DNA of 64,000 bases, taken from assembly GCF_965237655.1 (NCBI RefSeq), contig NZ_CBDEGB010000002.1, positions 620,001 to 684,000 of the forward strand. Direction: 5' to 3'. The notes beneath the pieces were generated by a model, which saw nothing but the letters and a program-made list of their open reading frames with translations, made no database searches and was not told the origin of the DNA. Position 1 is the first letter of the stretch. Each line of letters starts with the position of its first letter. Positions 33,288-41,917 of this stretch are shown in pieces. A program made the translations under genes and the position numbers. This stretch comes from Poriferisodalis sp965237655 (GTDB taxonomy: Bacteria > Actinomycetota > Acidimicrobiia > Acidimicrobiales > Poriferisodalaceae).

Positions 33288-33465
33288 CAAGAGTTCAGCG
33301 GCGAACCTCACGCCGCCGCTGGGTTGCTGGGCATCGTGGGGATCGCTGTCGGGCGACGCGCTGGGCTGCTTCTCCGAGCGGCGGCTTGTCGGGCCATGGG
33401 CCAGGCGACGGCAAGGGTGTCGAGTCAGGTGACAGTCAAGAACCGAGGAAGGCTGAGCAGCTGAG

Positions 33466-34410
33466 ATGGATCTAGCTCTGCTGCTGCAGCGAATCTTCGA
33501 CGCCCTGTTCAACAGCGCCATCTACTCATCACTGGCGTTGGCGCTGGTCATCATCTTCCGGTCCACCGGACTGTTGAACTTCGCCCAGGGCGAGATGGCC
33601 ACCTTCTCGGCCTATGTCGCCTTCGTCCTGCTCGCCGGGGCGGCACCCGGCGTCACGGGGGGCGGGCTGGCGTCGTGGATCGGGGCGCCGCTGGTTACAC
33701 CGTTGGCGATCGCCCTTGCTGTCATCATCGGCATCGCGGCCGGAGCTGCGACCGAGCGTGTGCTCATTCGGCCACTGCGAAACGCACCGGAGCTAGCACT
33801 CGTAAACGTCACCATTGGCATCCTGCTGGCGCTGAATTCGCTGATGGGGCAATGGTGGGGAACCGGGCCGCGCGTTTTCCCGACGTTCTTCCCGTCCTCT
33901 CCCGACGACCACTTCGGCATCGCTGGGGCCCGGCTTCGATTCTCGACGGTCGGAGCGTGGCTCGTGCTGCTGACGCTGTTGGCACTGCTGGCCTTGCTCT
34001 TGCGCTACACGCGGGCTGGCCTCGCGTTCCGGGCAGTTTCGATTGATGCAGAGTCGGCGGCGCTGAACGGGATCCGCATCGGACCCACGCTGATGTATGG
34101 ATGGGCACTGGCGGCAGGGCTCGGAGCCATCGCGGCGAATATGAGCGCCAACTCAGTGTTGCTCGAGCCCACGATGATGGTGCGGGTGCTGGTGTACGCC
34201 TTTGCGGCCGCCACCCTCGGAGGGTTGGACTCGCCGAAGGGGGCGCTGATCGGCGGCGTGGTCATCGGTCTGAGTCAGACGCTCATCCCCGCCTATGTCC
34301 CGTTCATCGGCTTCGAGCTGAGCGTGCTGCCTGCGATGGTCGCGATGGTGGTCGTGCTCATTGTGCGGCCGGCCGGCTTGTTCGGCACTCGGCAGATTGA
34401 GCGGGTGTGA
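33466..34410 (+). CDS. livH: Branched-chain amino acid ABC transporter permease LivH (second copy)
   Basis: This second LivH permease (314 aa, normal size) contains FNSAIYSSLALALVIIFRST, FAQGEMATFSAYVAFVLL, the loop AGLAFRAVSIDAESAALNGI and the end RPAGLFGTRQIERV. It is clearly related to the first LivH but diverged. A GAGGAAGG element lies upstream of ATG 33466. Its TGA overlaps the GTG of the second livM (GTGA). The 178 nt between the first livM and this gene hold no gene that I can see. Confidence 0.92.
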   Translation: MDLALLLQRIFDALFNSAIYSSLALALVIIFRSTGLLNFAQGEMATFSAYVAFVLLAGAAPGVTGGGLASWIGAPLVTPLAIALAVIIGIAAGAATERVLIRPLRNAPELALVNVTIGILLALNSLMGQWWGTGPRVFPTFFPSSPDDHFGIAGARLRFSTVGAWLVLLTLLALLALLLRYTRAGLAFRAVSIDAESAALNGIRIGPTLMYGWALAAGLGAIAANMSANSVLLEPTMMVRVLVYAFAAATLGGLDSPKGALIGGVVIGLSQTLIPAYVPFIGFELSVLPAMVAMVVVLIVRPAGLFGTRQIERV

Positions 34411-35627
34411 GCGGCGACGGGTGGCCGACTCCGTTGCCTCGCCCAGGCGACGACGATGAGGTCTCGGGAGCCGATGCCAGCGTCTTCGCAGTGTTTGCCC
34501 CACCGGGGGAGGCGGAGCAAGCGGCGACCGGCGCGTCCCAAGCCGTACATGAGCAGCCAGTACCCCCCAGCGCTGGAGTTGTAACGGACGGTTTCCCAAA
34601 GGACCCATCGCAAGCGCCCCCGGGGCGTCGGCGGATAAGCCCGCTCAGCGGGATCGGCGCCCTGCTGGCAGGAGCGTGGCTGATCGTGATGCCGCTGACC
34701 AGCACGGTGACCGAATTGCGGCAGAACACTCAGATCGTGGTCATGGTCCTTGCGGTGCTGGGCGTGAATATCGCCACGGGCTATGGCGGCATGATCAGCC
34801 TGGGTCATGGGGTCTTTGTGGCGGTCGGTTCGTTCGCTGCGGCATACGCCGTTGACGACATGGGGTTGCCATGGCTCCTCTCAATCCTCGCGGGGGCCGC
34901 TGTTGCGGGCGCAGTCGGTGCGCTGGTCGGCCTCCCGGCCCTGCGCATCAAGGGCATCCACCTCGCGCTCGTGACCCTCGGGCTTGCCATCGTGTTCCAG
35001 CCGCTCGCCAAGCGCGTCCCTGCATTCTCGGGGGGCGTCAGTGGCCGGGCGGTGGGCGCCGAAATGGTGCCACCAGAGTGGTTCGGCACGAGTCGCTGGG
35101 CTGAGGGGCTGTATCGCTACCTGATCTGCTTGGCGATCGTGGCATTGGCGATGTGGGTGACGCACAACGTCATCAACAGTCGGCCGGGTCGGGCGATGCG
35201 TGCAATTCGGGACAACGACACGGCCGCGGCTGTGTACGGCGTCAACCTGGTGGCCACCAGGGTCAATACGTTTGTGGTGAGTGCGTCCCTGGCTGGCCTC
35301 GCAGGAGCCCTTGGCATCGTGCTCGTGCCGTTCACGTCGCAGGAGTCATATCCGTTCCAGGAATCCTTGGTGCTGTATGCCACTGCCGTGCTCGGCGGAT
35401 TGGGCTCGCTGTGGGGCTCAGTGTTGGGCGTTGCCATCCGGGAAGTCTTCTCGTGGATCGGAGAGCTCGTCGGCGGTGTGAGCGGGCTCGGTCCGGTCAG
35501 CGAGCTCCTGAGCCTGCTCGATGAAGAACAGTTCGTGTTCGGTGTGCTGCTGGTGGCGCTGACGTTCGTCTTCCCTCGGGGCCTTGTCGGGATGTTCGCA
35601 CGAGGCCGGGGAGTAGGGCGTCGGTGA
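34407..35627 (+). CDS. livM: Branched-chain amino acid ABC transporter permease LivM (second copy)
   Basis: This is the second LivM permease, with about 70 residues of soluble Pro/Ala-rich N-terminus before the first helix, then VNIATGYGGMISLGHGVFVA, GLPALRIKGIHLALVTLGLA, RPGRAMRAIRDNDTAAAVYG, AVLGGLGSLWGSVLGVAI and the ending TFVFPRGLVGMFARG. The final codons (RGRGVGRR and stop, 35601-35627) are read from DNA homologous to the inside of the downstream binding-protein gene, in another frame, so the true C-terminus was replaced by a fusion. GTG 34407 overlaps the livH stop. Confidence 0.9.
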   Translation: MSGDGWPTPLPRPGDDDEVSGADASVFAVFAPPGEAEQAATGASQAVHEQPVPPSAGVVTDGFPKDPSQAPPGRRRISPLSGIGALLAGAWLIVMPLTSTVTELRQNTQIVVMVLAVLGVNIATGYGGMISLGHGVFVAVGSFAAAYAVDDMGLPWLLSILAGAAVAGAVGALVGLPALRIKGIHLALVTLGLAIVFQPLAKRVPAFSGGVSGRAVGAEMVPPEWFGTSRWAEGLYRYLICLAIVALAMWVTHNVINSRPGRAMRAIRDNDTAAAVYGVNLVATRVNTFVVSASLAGLAGALGIVLVPFTSQESYPFQESLVLYATAVLGGLGSLWGSVLGVAIREVFSWIGELVGGVSGLGPVSELLSLLDEEQFVFGVLLVALTFVFPRGLVGMFARGRGVGRR

Positions 35628-36531
35628 CGACGGCGTACTGCGTGGACCTGCAGGCTTCGAGATCGACATGAACGCGTGTCCCGACGACTGGTCGGACACG
35701 ACGGGCATCACCGACTCGCAGATTCGCATCGGCCATACCACGGCTCAGTCGGGCAACCTTGCTGCGTACGGCAACATCGCCTACGGCTGGGAGAACTACT
35801 TCGACTGGATCAACGAGAACGACCCGATCACGGTCGGCGGCTCGGCGCGTGACCTGACGCTGATCGTCAAGGACGACGCCTACGTGGCCGCTCAGACGAT
35901 CGAGTTCGTGGACGAGCTGATCGAGGCGGAGAACGTGTTCTCGATCCTGACGCTGGGCTCGCCGAACACCTTGGCGGTGTACGACAAGATCAACGAGGAG
36001 TGCATCCCGCACCCGTTCGTGATGACCGGCCACCCCGCTTGGGGCGACCCCGTCAACCACCCGTGGACCACCATCATGCAGATGTCGTACTCGACTGAGT
36101 CGATCCTGTGGGGTGCTTGGATCAAGGAGAACCTGGCTGACTTGCTGCCGGTGAAGGTTGCCGGCCTGGTGATGGACAACGACTTCGGTCTGGCCTATGA
36201 GCTTGGCTTCGAGGAGTGGGCAGGTGCCAACTCCGACGTGGTGAGCGAGTACCTGCCGGTGCGTCACGACCCGGCTGCGCCGACGCTGACCAACGAGATG
36301 ACGACCATCTTGGCGTTCGAGCCTGATGTGTTCATTTCGATGACGGCGGGCAACCCGTGCTTGCTGGCCATCCAGGAAGCCGGTCAGAGCGGCCTGTACG
36401 ACGACATCAACGCCAAGGGCGGCGCGCTGTTCACGCCGTCGGTGTGCAAGGGCATCGAGGCGTATATCAAGCCGGCAGGCCCTTGCGCGTCCTGTCACAG
36501 GATCGCGAATTCGAAATCGTTGCAGAATTGA
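35601..36531 (+). pseudogene. Truncated second copy of the branched-chain amino acid binding protein
   Basis: The region 35601-36480 is homologous to 37051-37930 of the intact binding-protein gene at a constant offset of 1450 bp. The central 809 bp (35653-36461) differ at only two sites, while the first 52 bp are about 83 percent identical and the last 19 bp differ at five positions. It lacks the signal peptide, lipobox and acidic linker, and in the binding-protein frame begins with an in-frame TAG (35614-35616). After KPAG the sequence is unrelated and stops at 36531. An internal ATG (35668) could give a 287-aa cytosolic fragment, but there is no export signal, so it is most likely non-functional. 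Confidence 0.9.
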
Positions 36532-36646
36532 CATGGGCCGGCTGGTGACCAGCCCAACGCCGAGAACTAACGTCGCTCTCTACCGGTTGGGGTTTCTGTG
36601 CGATTCCGTTTCCGGTTTGTCTTTTGTAACCGAAGGGGGAGACAAC

Positions 36647-38374
36647 ATGACCAAGCGTCGAATGTGGCGCTTGCTGGCCCTGCTATTCGCGTTCTCGCTT
36701 GTTGCCGCTGCGTGCGGCGGCGGCGATGACGACGCGGATGATGGCGGAGCCGGCGAGACAGAGACTGAAACCACCGCCGCGGCAAGCGAAGACGAGGCGA
36801 TGGAAGAGGAGATGGAAGAGGACGAAGACGAGGGTGCCACTGGTGCTCTCGGCGGTGCCGCTGCCGAGGAGGACATCGAGGCGGCTGTTGCCGGCGAGAC
36901 CGAAGAAGAGGAGATGACCGAAGAGGAGATGGCCGAAGAGGAGATGGCCGAAGAGGAGGAGATGATGTTTGATCGCTCCACCCTCGAAGGCATCTTCGAC
37001 GAGGCCGCTGCTCGCCGCGCCAAGGCTGTTGCAACGCTGACCGAGAAGATCGAGGCCGGTGAGTACGGCGTCGGCGACGACGGCATCCTGCGCGGCCCTG
37101 AGGGCTTCGAGATCGACATGAACGCGTGTCCCGACGACTGGTCGGACACGACGGGCATCACCGACTCGCAGATTCGCATCGGCCATACCACGGCTCAGTC
37201 GGGCAACCTTGCTGCGTACGGCAACATCGCCTACGGCTGGGAGAACTACTTCGACTGGATCAACGAGAACGACCCGATCACGGTCGGCGGCTCGGCGCGT
37301 GACCTGACGCTGATCGTCAAGGACGACGCCTACGTGGCCGCTCAGACGATCGAGTTCGTGGACGAGCTGATCGAGGCGGAGAACGTGTTCTCGATCCTGA
37401 CGCTGGGCTCGCCGAACACCTTGGCGGTGTACGACAAGATCAACGAGGAGTGCATCCCGCACCCGTTCGTGATGACCGGCCACCCCGCTTGGGGCGACCC
37501 CGTCAACCACCCGTGGACCACCATCATGCAGATGTCGTACTCGACTGAGTCGATCCTGTGGGGTGCTTGGATCAAGGAGAACCTGGCTGACTTGCTGCCG
37601 GTGAAGGTTGCCGGCCTGGTGATGGACAACGACTTCGGTCTGGCCTATGAGCTTGGCTTCGAGGAGTGGGCAGGTGCCAACTCCGACGTGGTGAGCGAGT
37701 ACCTGCCGGTGCGTCACGACCCGGCTGCGCCGACGCTGACCAACGAGATGACGACCATCTTGGCGTTCGAGCCTGATGTGTTCATTTCGATGACAGCGGG
37801 CAACCCGTGCTTGCTGGCAATCCAGGAAGCCGGTCAGAGCGGCCTGTACGACGACATCAACGCCAAGGGCGGCGCGCTGTTCACGCCGTCGGTGTGCAAG
37901 GGCATCGAGGCCTACATGAAGCCGGCTGGTGATTCCGCCGATAACTGGTGGATCATCGGCGGCGGGTCGAAGGACTCCACCGATCCGAAGTTCATCGATG
38001 AGCCGTTCATGTCGTTCGTGAACGCCAACCTCGAGGCGGGTGGCTTGGACCCGGCGGTGTCGCTGTACGCCATCGGCTATACCTACGGCTATCCGTACGG
38101 CGAGGCGCTGCGCATTGCGGCTGATCTTCCGGGCGGTCTGAACCGAACGAACTTCATCCTGGCGGTGCGTTCGATCGACGTCTACCACCCGATGCTTCTC
38201 GACGGCATCATCACCCAGCTCAACGGCAACGCTGATGCGTACTTCGTCGAGGGTTCGGACTTCAGCCAGTTCGACGCCACCGTGCAGACTTGGAACCAGG
38301 TCGGTGACGTCGTGGACGTCAATGGCAAGTCCACGAACTGCGCTTGGGACAAGGACAACGGCGGCTGCCGCTAG
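36647..38374 (+). CDS. Branched-chain amino acid ABC transporter substrate-binding lipoprotein
   Basis: This is the extracytoplasmic receptor for the liv importer. A signal peptide ends in a lipobox (SLVAAAC, Cys23), followed by about 80 residues dominated by Asp/Glu (repeats of EEEMAE type), and then a type 1 periplasmic binding domain: ITDSQIRIGHTTAQSG, GSARDLTLIVKDDAYVAAQT, FVMTGHPAWGD and VAGLVMDNDFGLAYELGFEE. AAGGGGGA lies 6 nt before ATG 36647; the frame is open further upstream, but only this start gives the signal peptide. Length is 575 aa, long for the family because of the linker. The ligand is inferred from the adjacent livGFHM genes. Confidence 0.93.
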   Translation: MTKRRMWRLLALLFAFSLVAAACGGGDDDADDGGAGETETETTAAASEDEAMEEEMEEDEDEGATGALGGAAAEEDIEAAVAGETEEEEMTEEEMAEEEMAEEEEMMFDRSTLEGIFDEAAARRAKAVATLTEKIEAGEYGVGDDGILRGPEGFEIDMNACPDDWSDTTGITDSQIRIGHTTAQSGNLAAYGNIAYGWENYFDWINENDPITVGGSARDLTLIVKDDAYVAAQTIEFVDELIEAENVFSILTLGSPNTLAVYDKINEECIPHPFVMTGHPAWGDPVNHPWTTIMQMSYSTESILWGAWIKENLADLLPVKVAGLVMDNDFGLAYELGFEEWAGANSDVVSEYLPVRHDPAAPTLTNEMTTILAFEPDVFISMTAGNPCLLAIQEAGQSGLYDDINAKGGALFTPSVCKGIEAYMKPAGDSADNWWIIGGGSKDSTDPKFIDEPFMSFVNANLEAGGLDPAVSLYAIGYTYGYPYGEALRIAADLPGGLNRTNFILAVRSIDVYHPMLLDGIITQLNGNADAYFVEGSDFSQFDATVQTWNQVGDVVDVNGKSTNCAWDKDNGGCR

Positions 38375-38440
38375 GCAACTGTCGCTGGGGGACTAGATGC
38401 GGCTGCATCTGAATCCCTAGCTGACCGAACGGTCAACGAA

Positions 38441-38472
38441 GAGGGCCGGCGGGCACTTGCCCGCCGGCCCTC
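38441..38472. terminator. Strong hairpin terminator between convergent genes
   Basis: GAGGGCCGGCGGG (38441-38453) pairs perfectly with CCCGCCGGCCCTC (38460-38472) around a 6-nt loop. It lies between the end of the liv operon and the convergent nitroreductase gene, so it can serve both strands. A smaller hairpin (AGATGC/GCATCT, about 38395-38410) precedes it. No clear U-tract follows, which is common in high-GC Actinobacteria. Confidence 0.8.
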
Positions 38473-38513
38473 TCGCGTTCGTCCCGTGCGCGCAGAGTGC
38501 AGGATTCCCTGGA

Positions 38514-39680
38514 TCACTCGCCGTCGACGATGGCCTTGACGCCTTCGACGACACGCTGCATGTTGGCTCGCAGGGTTTCCCGCCGCCGGTTCAGCACTCG
38601 CTGCTCCTTCGCCGGATCACGGAGTGCGATCGGCACGGTGCCGTTGTTCTCCTGGCCGATCAGCATCGAAAACCGAAGCCGGCTGCCGGCGCCCTGCTCG
38701 GCGAGGTCGAAGCGCCACACCGCACCGGGGTTCTCGGTGTCGGTCACCCGCCACTCGAACGCTGTGCGCTCCTCCCAGGCAGTGACGATGCAGTCGGTCT
38801 GCCAGTCGAACACGTCCGGAATGGAGTTGCGGCCCCTGAAGGTGGATCCGACGCCGACAGGGCCGTCGGATGTCCACTCGGCACCCAGGAACTCCTCTGA
38901 GAACTGTGCCGGCATGTTGATGCCGGAGATGACCTCCCACACCGCTCGGGGTCGCGCGTCGGTGTCGATCTCGGCGACGACGCCCTGACCGTCTGCAACC
39001 CGAGCAGTGCCGTCGGCGCTCGGCTGCTGGCGAGTAAAGCCCCACTGGTCGAAGTAGGTGATCTCGCTCGCCGGTCGCCGAGGCGCTGGCGAGAACTCGG
39101 TTCCCTTGGTGTAGGCCACCGGGAAGCACACGAGCGTGGTCAGGCCAGGCGGCATGCCCAACAGCTCGGCCACTTCGTCGGATTTGTTGTTGAGCATCGT
39201 GGCGTAGGCGGTGCCGAGACCGCGGGAGCGCAGGGCCAGGTTGAAGCTCCATGCCGATCCGATGGCGCTGTCGAACAGTCCCGGCCGGCCGCTATTGTCG
39301 TGAATGCCCCAGATCGCCAGCATGACCAGCGCTGGCGCCTTCGCATAGTTCTCGACGAGGTAGGCGCTGGAGCTGACGATCTGCTCCTTGGGGTGACCCG
39401 TTCCGTCGAGACGCCCGCGGGCGTTGATGAAGATGGTGCCGACTTCGGCGTACAGCTCCCCGAGCTGGCTCTTGAGCTCCTGGTCCCGGATCACGATCCA
39501 GCGGCGGCTCGCATCGTTGCCGCCCGTAGGCGCTTGTTCTGCGAGATCGATGCACTCGAAGATGAGTTCGTCGCTGACCCAGCGGTCGAAGTCGAGTCGT
39601 TTGCGCACGGCCCTCGTGGTCGTGAGCAGACGGTCCACCTGATCGAGATCGAATCCAGCTTCTGAGATGCGTTCACCCAT
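38514..39680 (-). CDS. Nitroreductase-SRPBCC fusion protein
   Basis: The protein has two domains. Residues about 10-220 are a nitroreductase-family flavin fold (TTRAVRKRLDFDRWVSDELI, EQAPTGGNDASRRWIVIRD, SAWSFNLALRSRGLGTAYAT). Residues about 235-385 are an SRPBCC/polyketide-cyclase-like lipid-binding fold (VVAEIDTDARPRAVWEVISG, WEERTAFEWRVTDTENPGAV). Each occurs alone in many Actinobacteria; together they suggest a flavin reductase acting on a hydrophobic ligand held by the second domain, which is inference. A TAACGT -10 on the minus strand lies 6 nt before the ATG, so it may be leaderless. It diverges from the acyl-CoA dehydrogenase gene. Confidence 0.82.
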   Translation of the reverse strand: MGERISEAGFDLDQVDRLLTTTRAVRKRLDFDRWVSDELIFECIDLAEQAPTGGNDASRRWIVIRDQELKSQLGELYAEVGTIFINARGRLDGTGHPKEQIVSSSAYLVENYAKAPALVMLAIWGIHDNSGRPGLFDSAIGSAWSFNLALRSRGLGTAYATMLNNKSDEVAELLGMPPGLTTLVCFPVAYTKGTEFSPAPRRPASEITYFDQWGFTRQQPSADGTARVADGQGVVAEIDTDARPRAVWEVISGINMPAQFSEEFLGAEWTSDGPVGVGSTFRGRNSIPDVFDWQTDCIVTAWEERTAFEWRVTDTENPGAVWRFDLAEQGAGSRLRFSMLIGQENNGTVPIALRDPAKEQRVLNRRRETLRANMQRVVEGVKAIVDGE

Positions 39681-39764
39681 GGCGGTACGTTAGGTCGCCG
39701 CGGGCCAGCGGTGCCTTGACCACGATGCACCCCGCCACGGGGAGCCCGCTTCGGGGAGGGCGCA

Positions 39765-40907
39765 GTGCAGTTGACTGACGAGCAGCAGCAGATTCGCGAC
39801 GTCGCGCGGAGCTTCGCCCAGCGCGAGATCGCTCCCTTTGCGGCAGCGTGGGATCGCGATGGGGGAGCGCCTCGGGAGCTGTACCGGCGGATGGCCGGCG
39901 TCGGGCTCATGGGCGTGATGATCGATCCTTGCTGGGGCGGTGCGGGCGCCGATTTCGTGTCGTACGCGCTGGCCATCGAGGAGATCTCAGCTGCCGACGG
40001 CGGGATCAGCAACATGATGGCGGCGAACAACTCGCCCGTGGCTGCGGCGATCGAGCAGTCCGGAACCGATCAGCAGCGCCGCGACTACCTCACCAAGCTC
40101 ACGAGCGGTGAGTGGCTGGGCTGCTTTCACCTCACTGAGCCGCACACCGGTTCAGACGCAGCGGCGATCCGGACGCGGGCCACCCCAGACGGTGACGAGT
40201 ACGTGTTGAACGGCCACAAGGCCTTTATCACTGCAGGCTCCAGCGCCGATCTAGCGATGATCGTGGCGGTGACCGACTCCGCAGCCGGCAAACGGGGCAT
40301 CACGACGTTCGTCACCCCGACCGACAATCCCGGCTACCAGGTGATCGCCACCGAGACCAAGCTCGGTCACCGCACCAATGACACCTGCCAAGTGGTCTTC
40401 GAGAACATGCGGGTGCCGGTCAGCGACGTTCTCGGCGAGCCCGGCCGCGGCCTCGGCATCGCACTGGGAAACCTCTCGCTGGGTCGCATCGGCGTGGCTG
40501 CCCAGGCCACCGGCGGGGCGCGAGCTGCGCTGCGGGCCGCATACGAGTACGCCTTGGAACGGGAGACCTTCGGTCGTCCCATCATTGAGCACCAGGCCAT
40601 CTCATTCACCTTGGCCGAGATGGCGACCCAGATCGAGGCTGCCCGGCAGCTCTACCTGCACGCCGCCCAGATGCGCGACCAGGGTCTCGAGTGCGCCCGG
40701 GAGGCCTCGATGGCCAAGCTGTTCGCGTCGGAGATGGCCGAGCGAGTGGCCTCGAAGGCCATCCAGATCCATGGCGGCTACGGGTTTTTGGCCGACTACC
40801 CGGTCGAGAAGATCTACCGCGACGTGAGGGTGTACCAGATCTACGAAGGCACCTCTGAGGTTCAGAAGATGCTGATCAGCCGCATGCTCGATGGCACCGA
40901 CTGGTAG
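39765..40907 (+). CDS. Acyl-CoA dehydrogenase
   Basis: This FAD flavoprotein introduces a trans-2 double bond in acyl-CoA thioesters. Signatures are LGCFHLTEPHTGSDAAAIRT, KAFITAGSSADLAMIVAVT, RIGVAAQATGGARAALRAA and the C-terminal IQIHGGYGFLADYPVEKIYR followed by IYEGTSEVQKMLISR, whose Glu is the usual catalytic base of short/branched-chain members. Length (380 aa) is standard. The start is GTG 39765, with GGGAGG about 6 nt upstream. The chain-length class cannot be fixed by eye. Its end is 19 nt from that of the convergent deacetylase gene. Confidence 0.93.
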   Translation: MQLTDEQQQIRDVARSFAQREIAPFAAAWDRDGGAPRELYRRMAGVGLMGVMIDPCWGGAGADFVSYALAIEEISAADGGISNMMAANNSPVAAAIEQSGTDQQRRDYLTKLTSGEWLGCFHLTEPHTGSDAAAIRTRATPDGDEYVLNGHKAFITAGSSADLAMIVAVTDSAAGKRGITTFVTPTDNPGYQVIATETKLGHRTNDTCQVVFENMRVPVSDVLGEPGRGLGIALGNLSLGRIGVAAQATGGARAALRAAYEYALERETFGRPIIEHQAISFTLAEMATQIEAARQLYLHAAQMRDQGLECAREASMAKLFASEMAERVASKAIQIHGGYGFLADYPVEKIYRDVRVYQIYEGTSEVQKMLISRMLDGTDW

Positions 40908-40926
40908 GTCGCTGCGACAGTTCTGG

Positions 40927-41805
40927 CTACTCGATGCCGAGTTGGCGACCTGCCCGCCAGGACTCCGCGACATCGCACATGCGGGCGTAGCTCACGCCGA
41001 GATCGGTCATCTGTTCGATCCAGCGCTCCATCTCGTACATGCGCCCGCCTCGGCCGATGGCTTGGGGGTGGAACGTGACCGTGCACACGCCGTGTTCGAC
41101 TTCGTTCACCATCCACTTCACATCCGACAAGAAGGTGTCAAACATCGTGCCGGGGTTCTCGAGCCCGGTCAGGATCGTGTTCTTGAAGGTGACGAACTCC
41201 AGATGGACGTAGTCGTCGAGGTGCCAGCTGAACGGCAGCTCGACGAGGTCCACCTGCTCGCCGAACTCCATGGGCCCATCGGTCGGGAACCGGTCACCGC
41301 TGCGCAGCCAATAGGGCGCGTAGTCATGGCCCATGAGCGACGAGTCGTAGCTGAGGCCGTACTCGGTGAGCAGGTCGATCGTCCACGGATTGATGTCGCC
41401 TGAAGGGGCTCGATAGCCCTTCGGCGGAGCACCGGTGAGCGTCTCGATCTGTGCGAACGTCCGCTGGAGAATGGCGCGTTCCTCCTCTTCGCCGAGCCGG
41501 GGGTTGTACTCGTGGGCGTAGCCGTGCAGTCCCACTTCGCAGCCGGCGTCGACGACCATCCTGGCGGCGTCGGGGTAGGTGTCGATGGAATGGCCGGGAA
41601 TGAAGAACGTGCACGGGATCTCGTGGCGGGACAGCAGCTTCAGGATCCGGGGCACGGCGACCGCCCCGAATTCTCCCCGCGAGATGGGGTTCGGTGTGGT
41701 CTGGCGACGGGCTATCCACAGCGACGGTCCGTCGAAATCGAACGTCAGGCACACATAGCCCGCCGGGTTGTCAGGTATCGCGTCGGCGCTCAGCCCGTTG
41801 TCCAT
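40927..41805 (-). CDS. Polysaccharide deacetylase family protein
   Basis: This is a NodB-homology carbohydrate esterase 4 or allantoinase (PuuE)-like protein. Motif 1 is VCLTFDFDGPSLW (catalytic Asp pair), motif 2 HGYAHEYNPRL (metal His-x3-His), motif 3 GYRAPSGDINPWTIDLL and the late His VTFHPQAIGRGGRM. No signal peptide is visible, so it is cytosolic, which fits PuuE-like or N-deacylase roles better than cell-wall editing. GGGGGAAG lies about 6 nt before the ATG. Confidence 0.87.
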   Translation of the reverse strand: MDNGLSADAIPDNPAGYVCLTFDFDGPSLWIARRQTTPNPISRGEFGAVAVPRILKLLSRHEIPCTFFIPGHSIDTYPDAARMVVDAGCEVGLHGYAHEYNPRLGEEEERAILQRTFAQIETLTGAPPKGYRAPSGDINPWTIDLLTEYGLSYDSSLMGHDYAPYWLRSGDRFPTDGPMEFGEQVDLVELPFSWHLDDYVHLEFVTFKNTILTGLENPGTMFDTFLSDVKWMVNEVEHGVCTVTFHPQAIGRGGRMYEMERWIEQMTDLGVSYARMCDVAESWRAGRQLGIE

Positions 41806-41917
41806 GTCGCTTCCCCCTTCGGTGTGCCGCAGCCGCGGCAGCGCATCCCGAGCGTCGTTCTAGTCCAACAAGCCCGACTGTGGCGCAGCGAAGCCCTGCC
41901 ATAGGCTCGCCAGCCAT

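Noticed and set aside
33288..33465. A small gene between the first livM and the second livH
   Set aside because: The frames there lack ribosome-binding sites and family features, and appear to be shadows or non-coding spacer.
35668..36531. The internal ATG frame as a functional 287-aa binding protein
   Set aside because: It lacks a signal peptide and the N-terminal and C-terminal parts of the fold, and has unrelated sequence after KPAG. It is a fragment with a converted centre.
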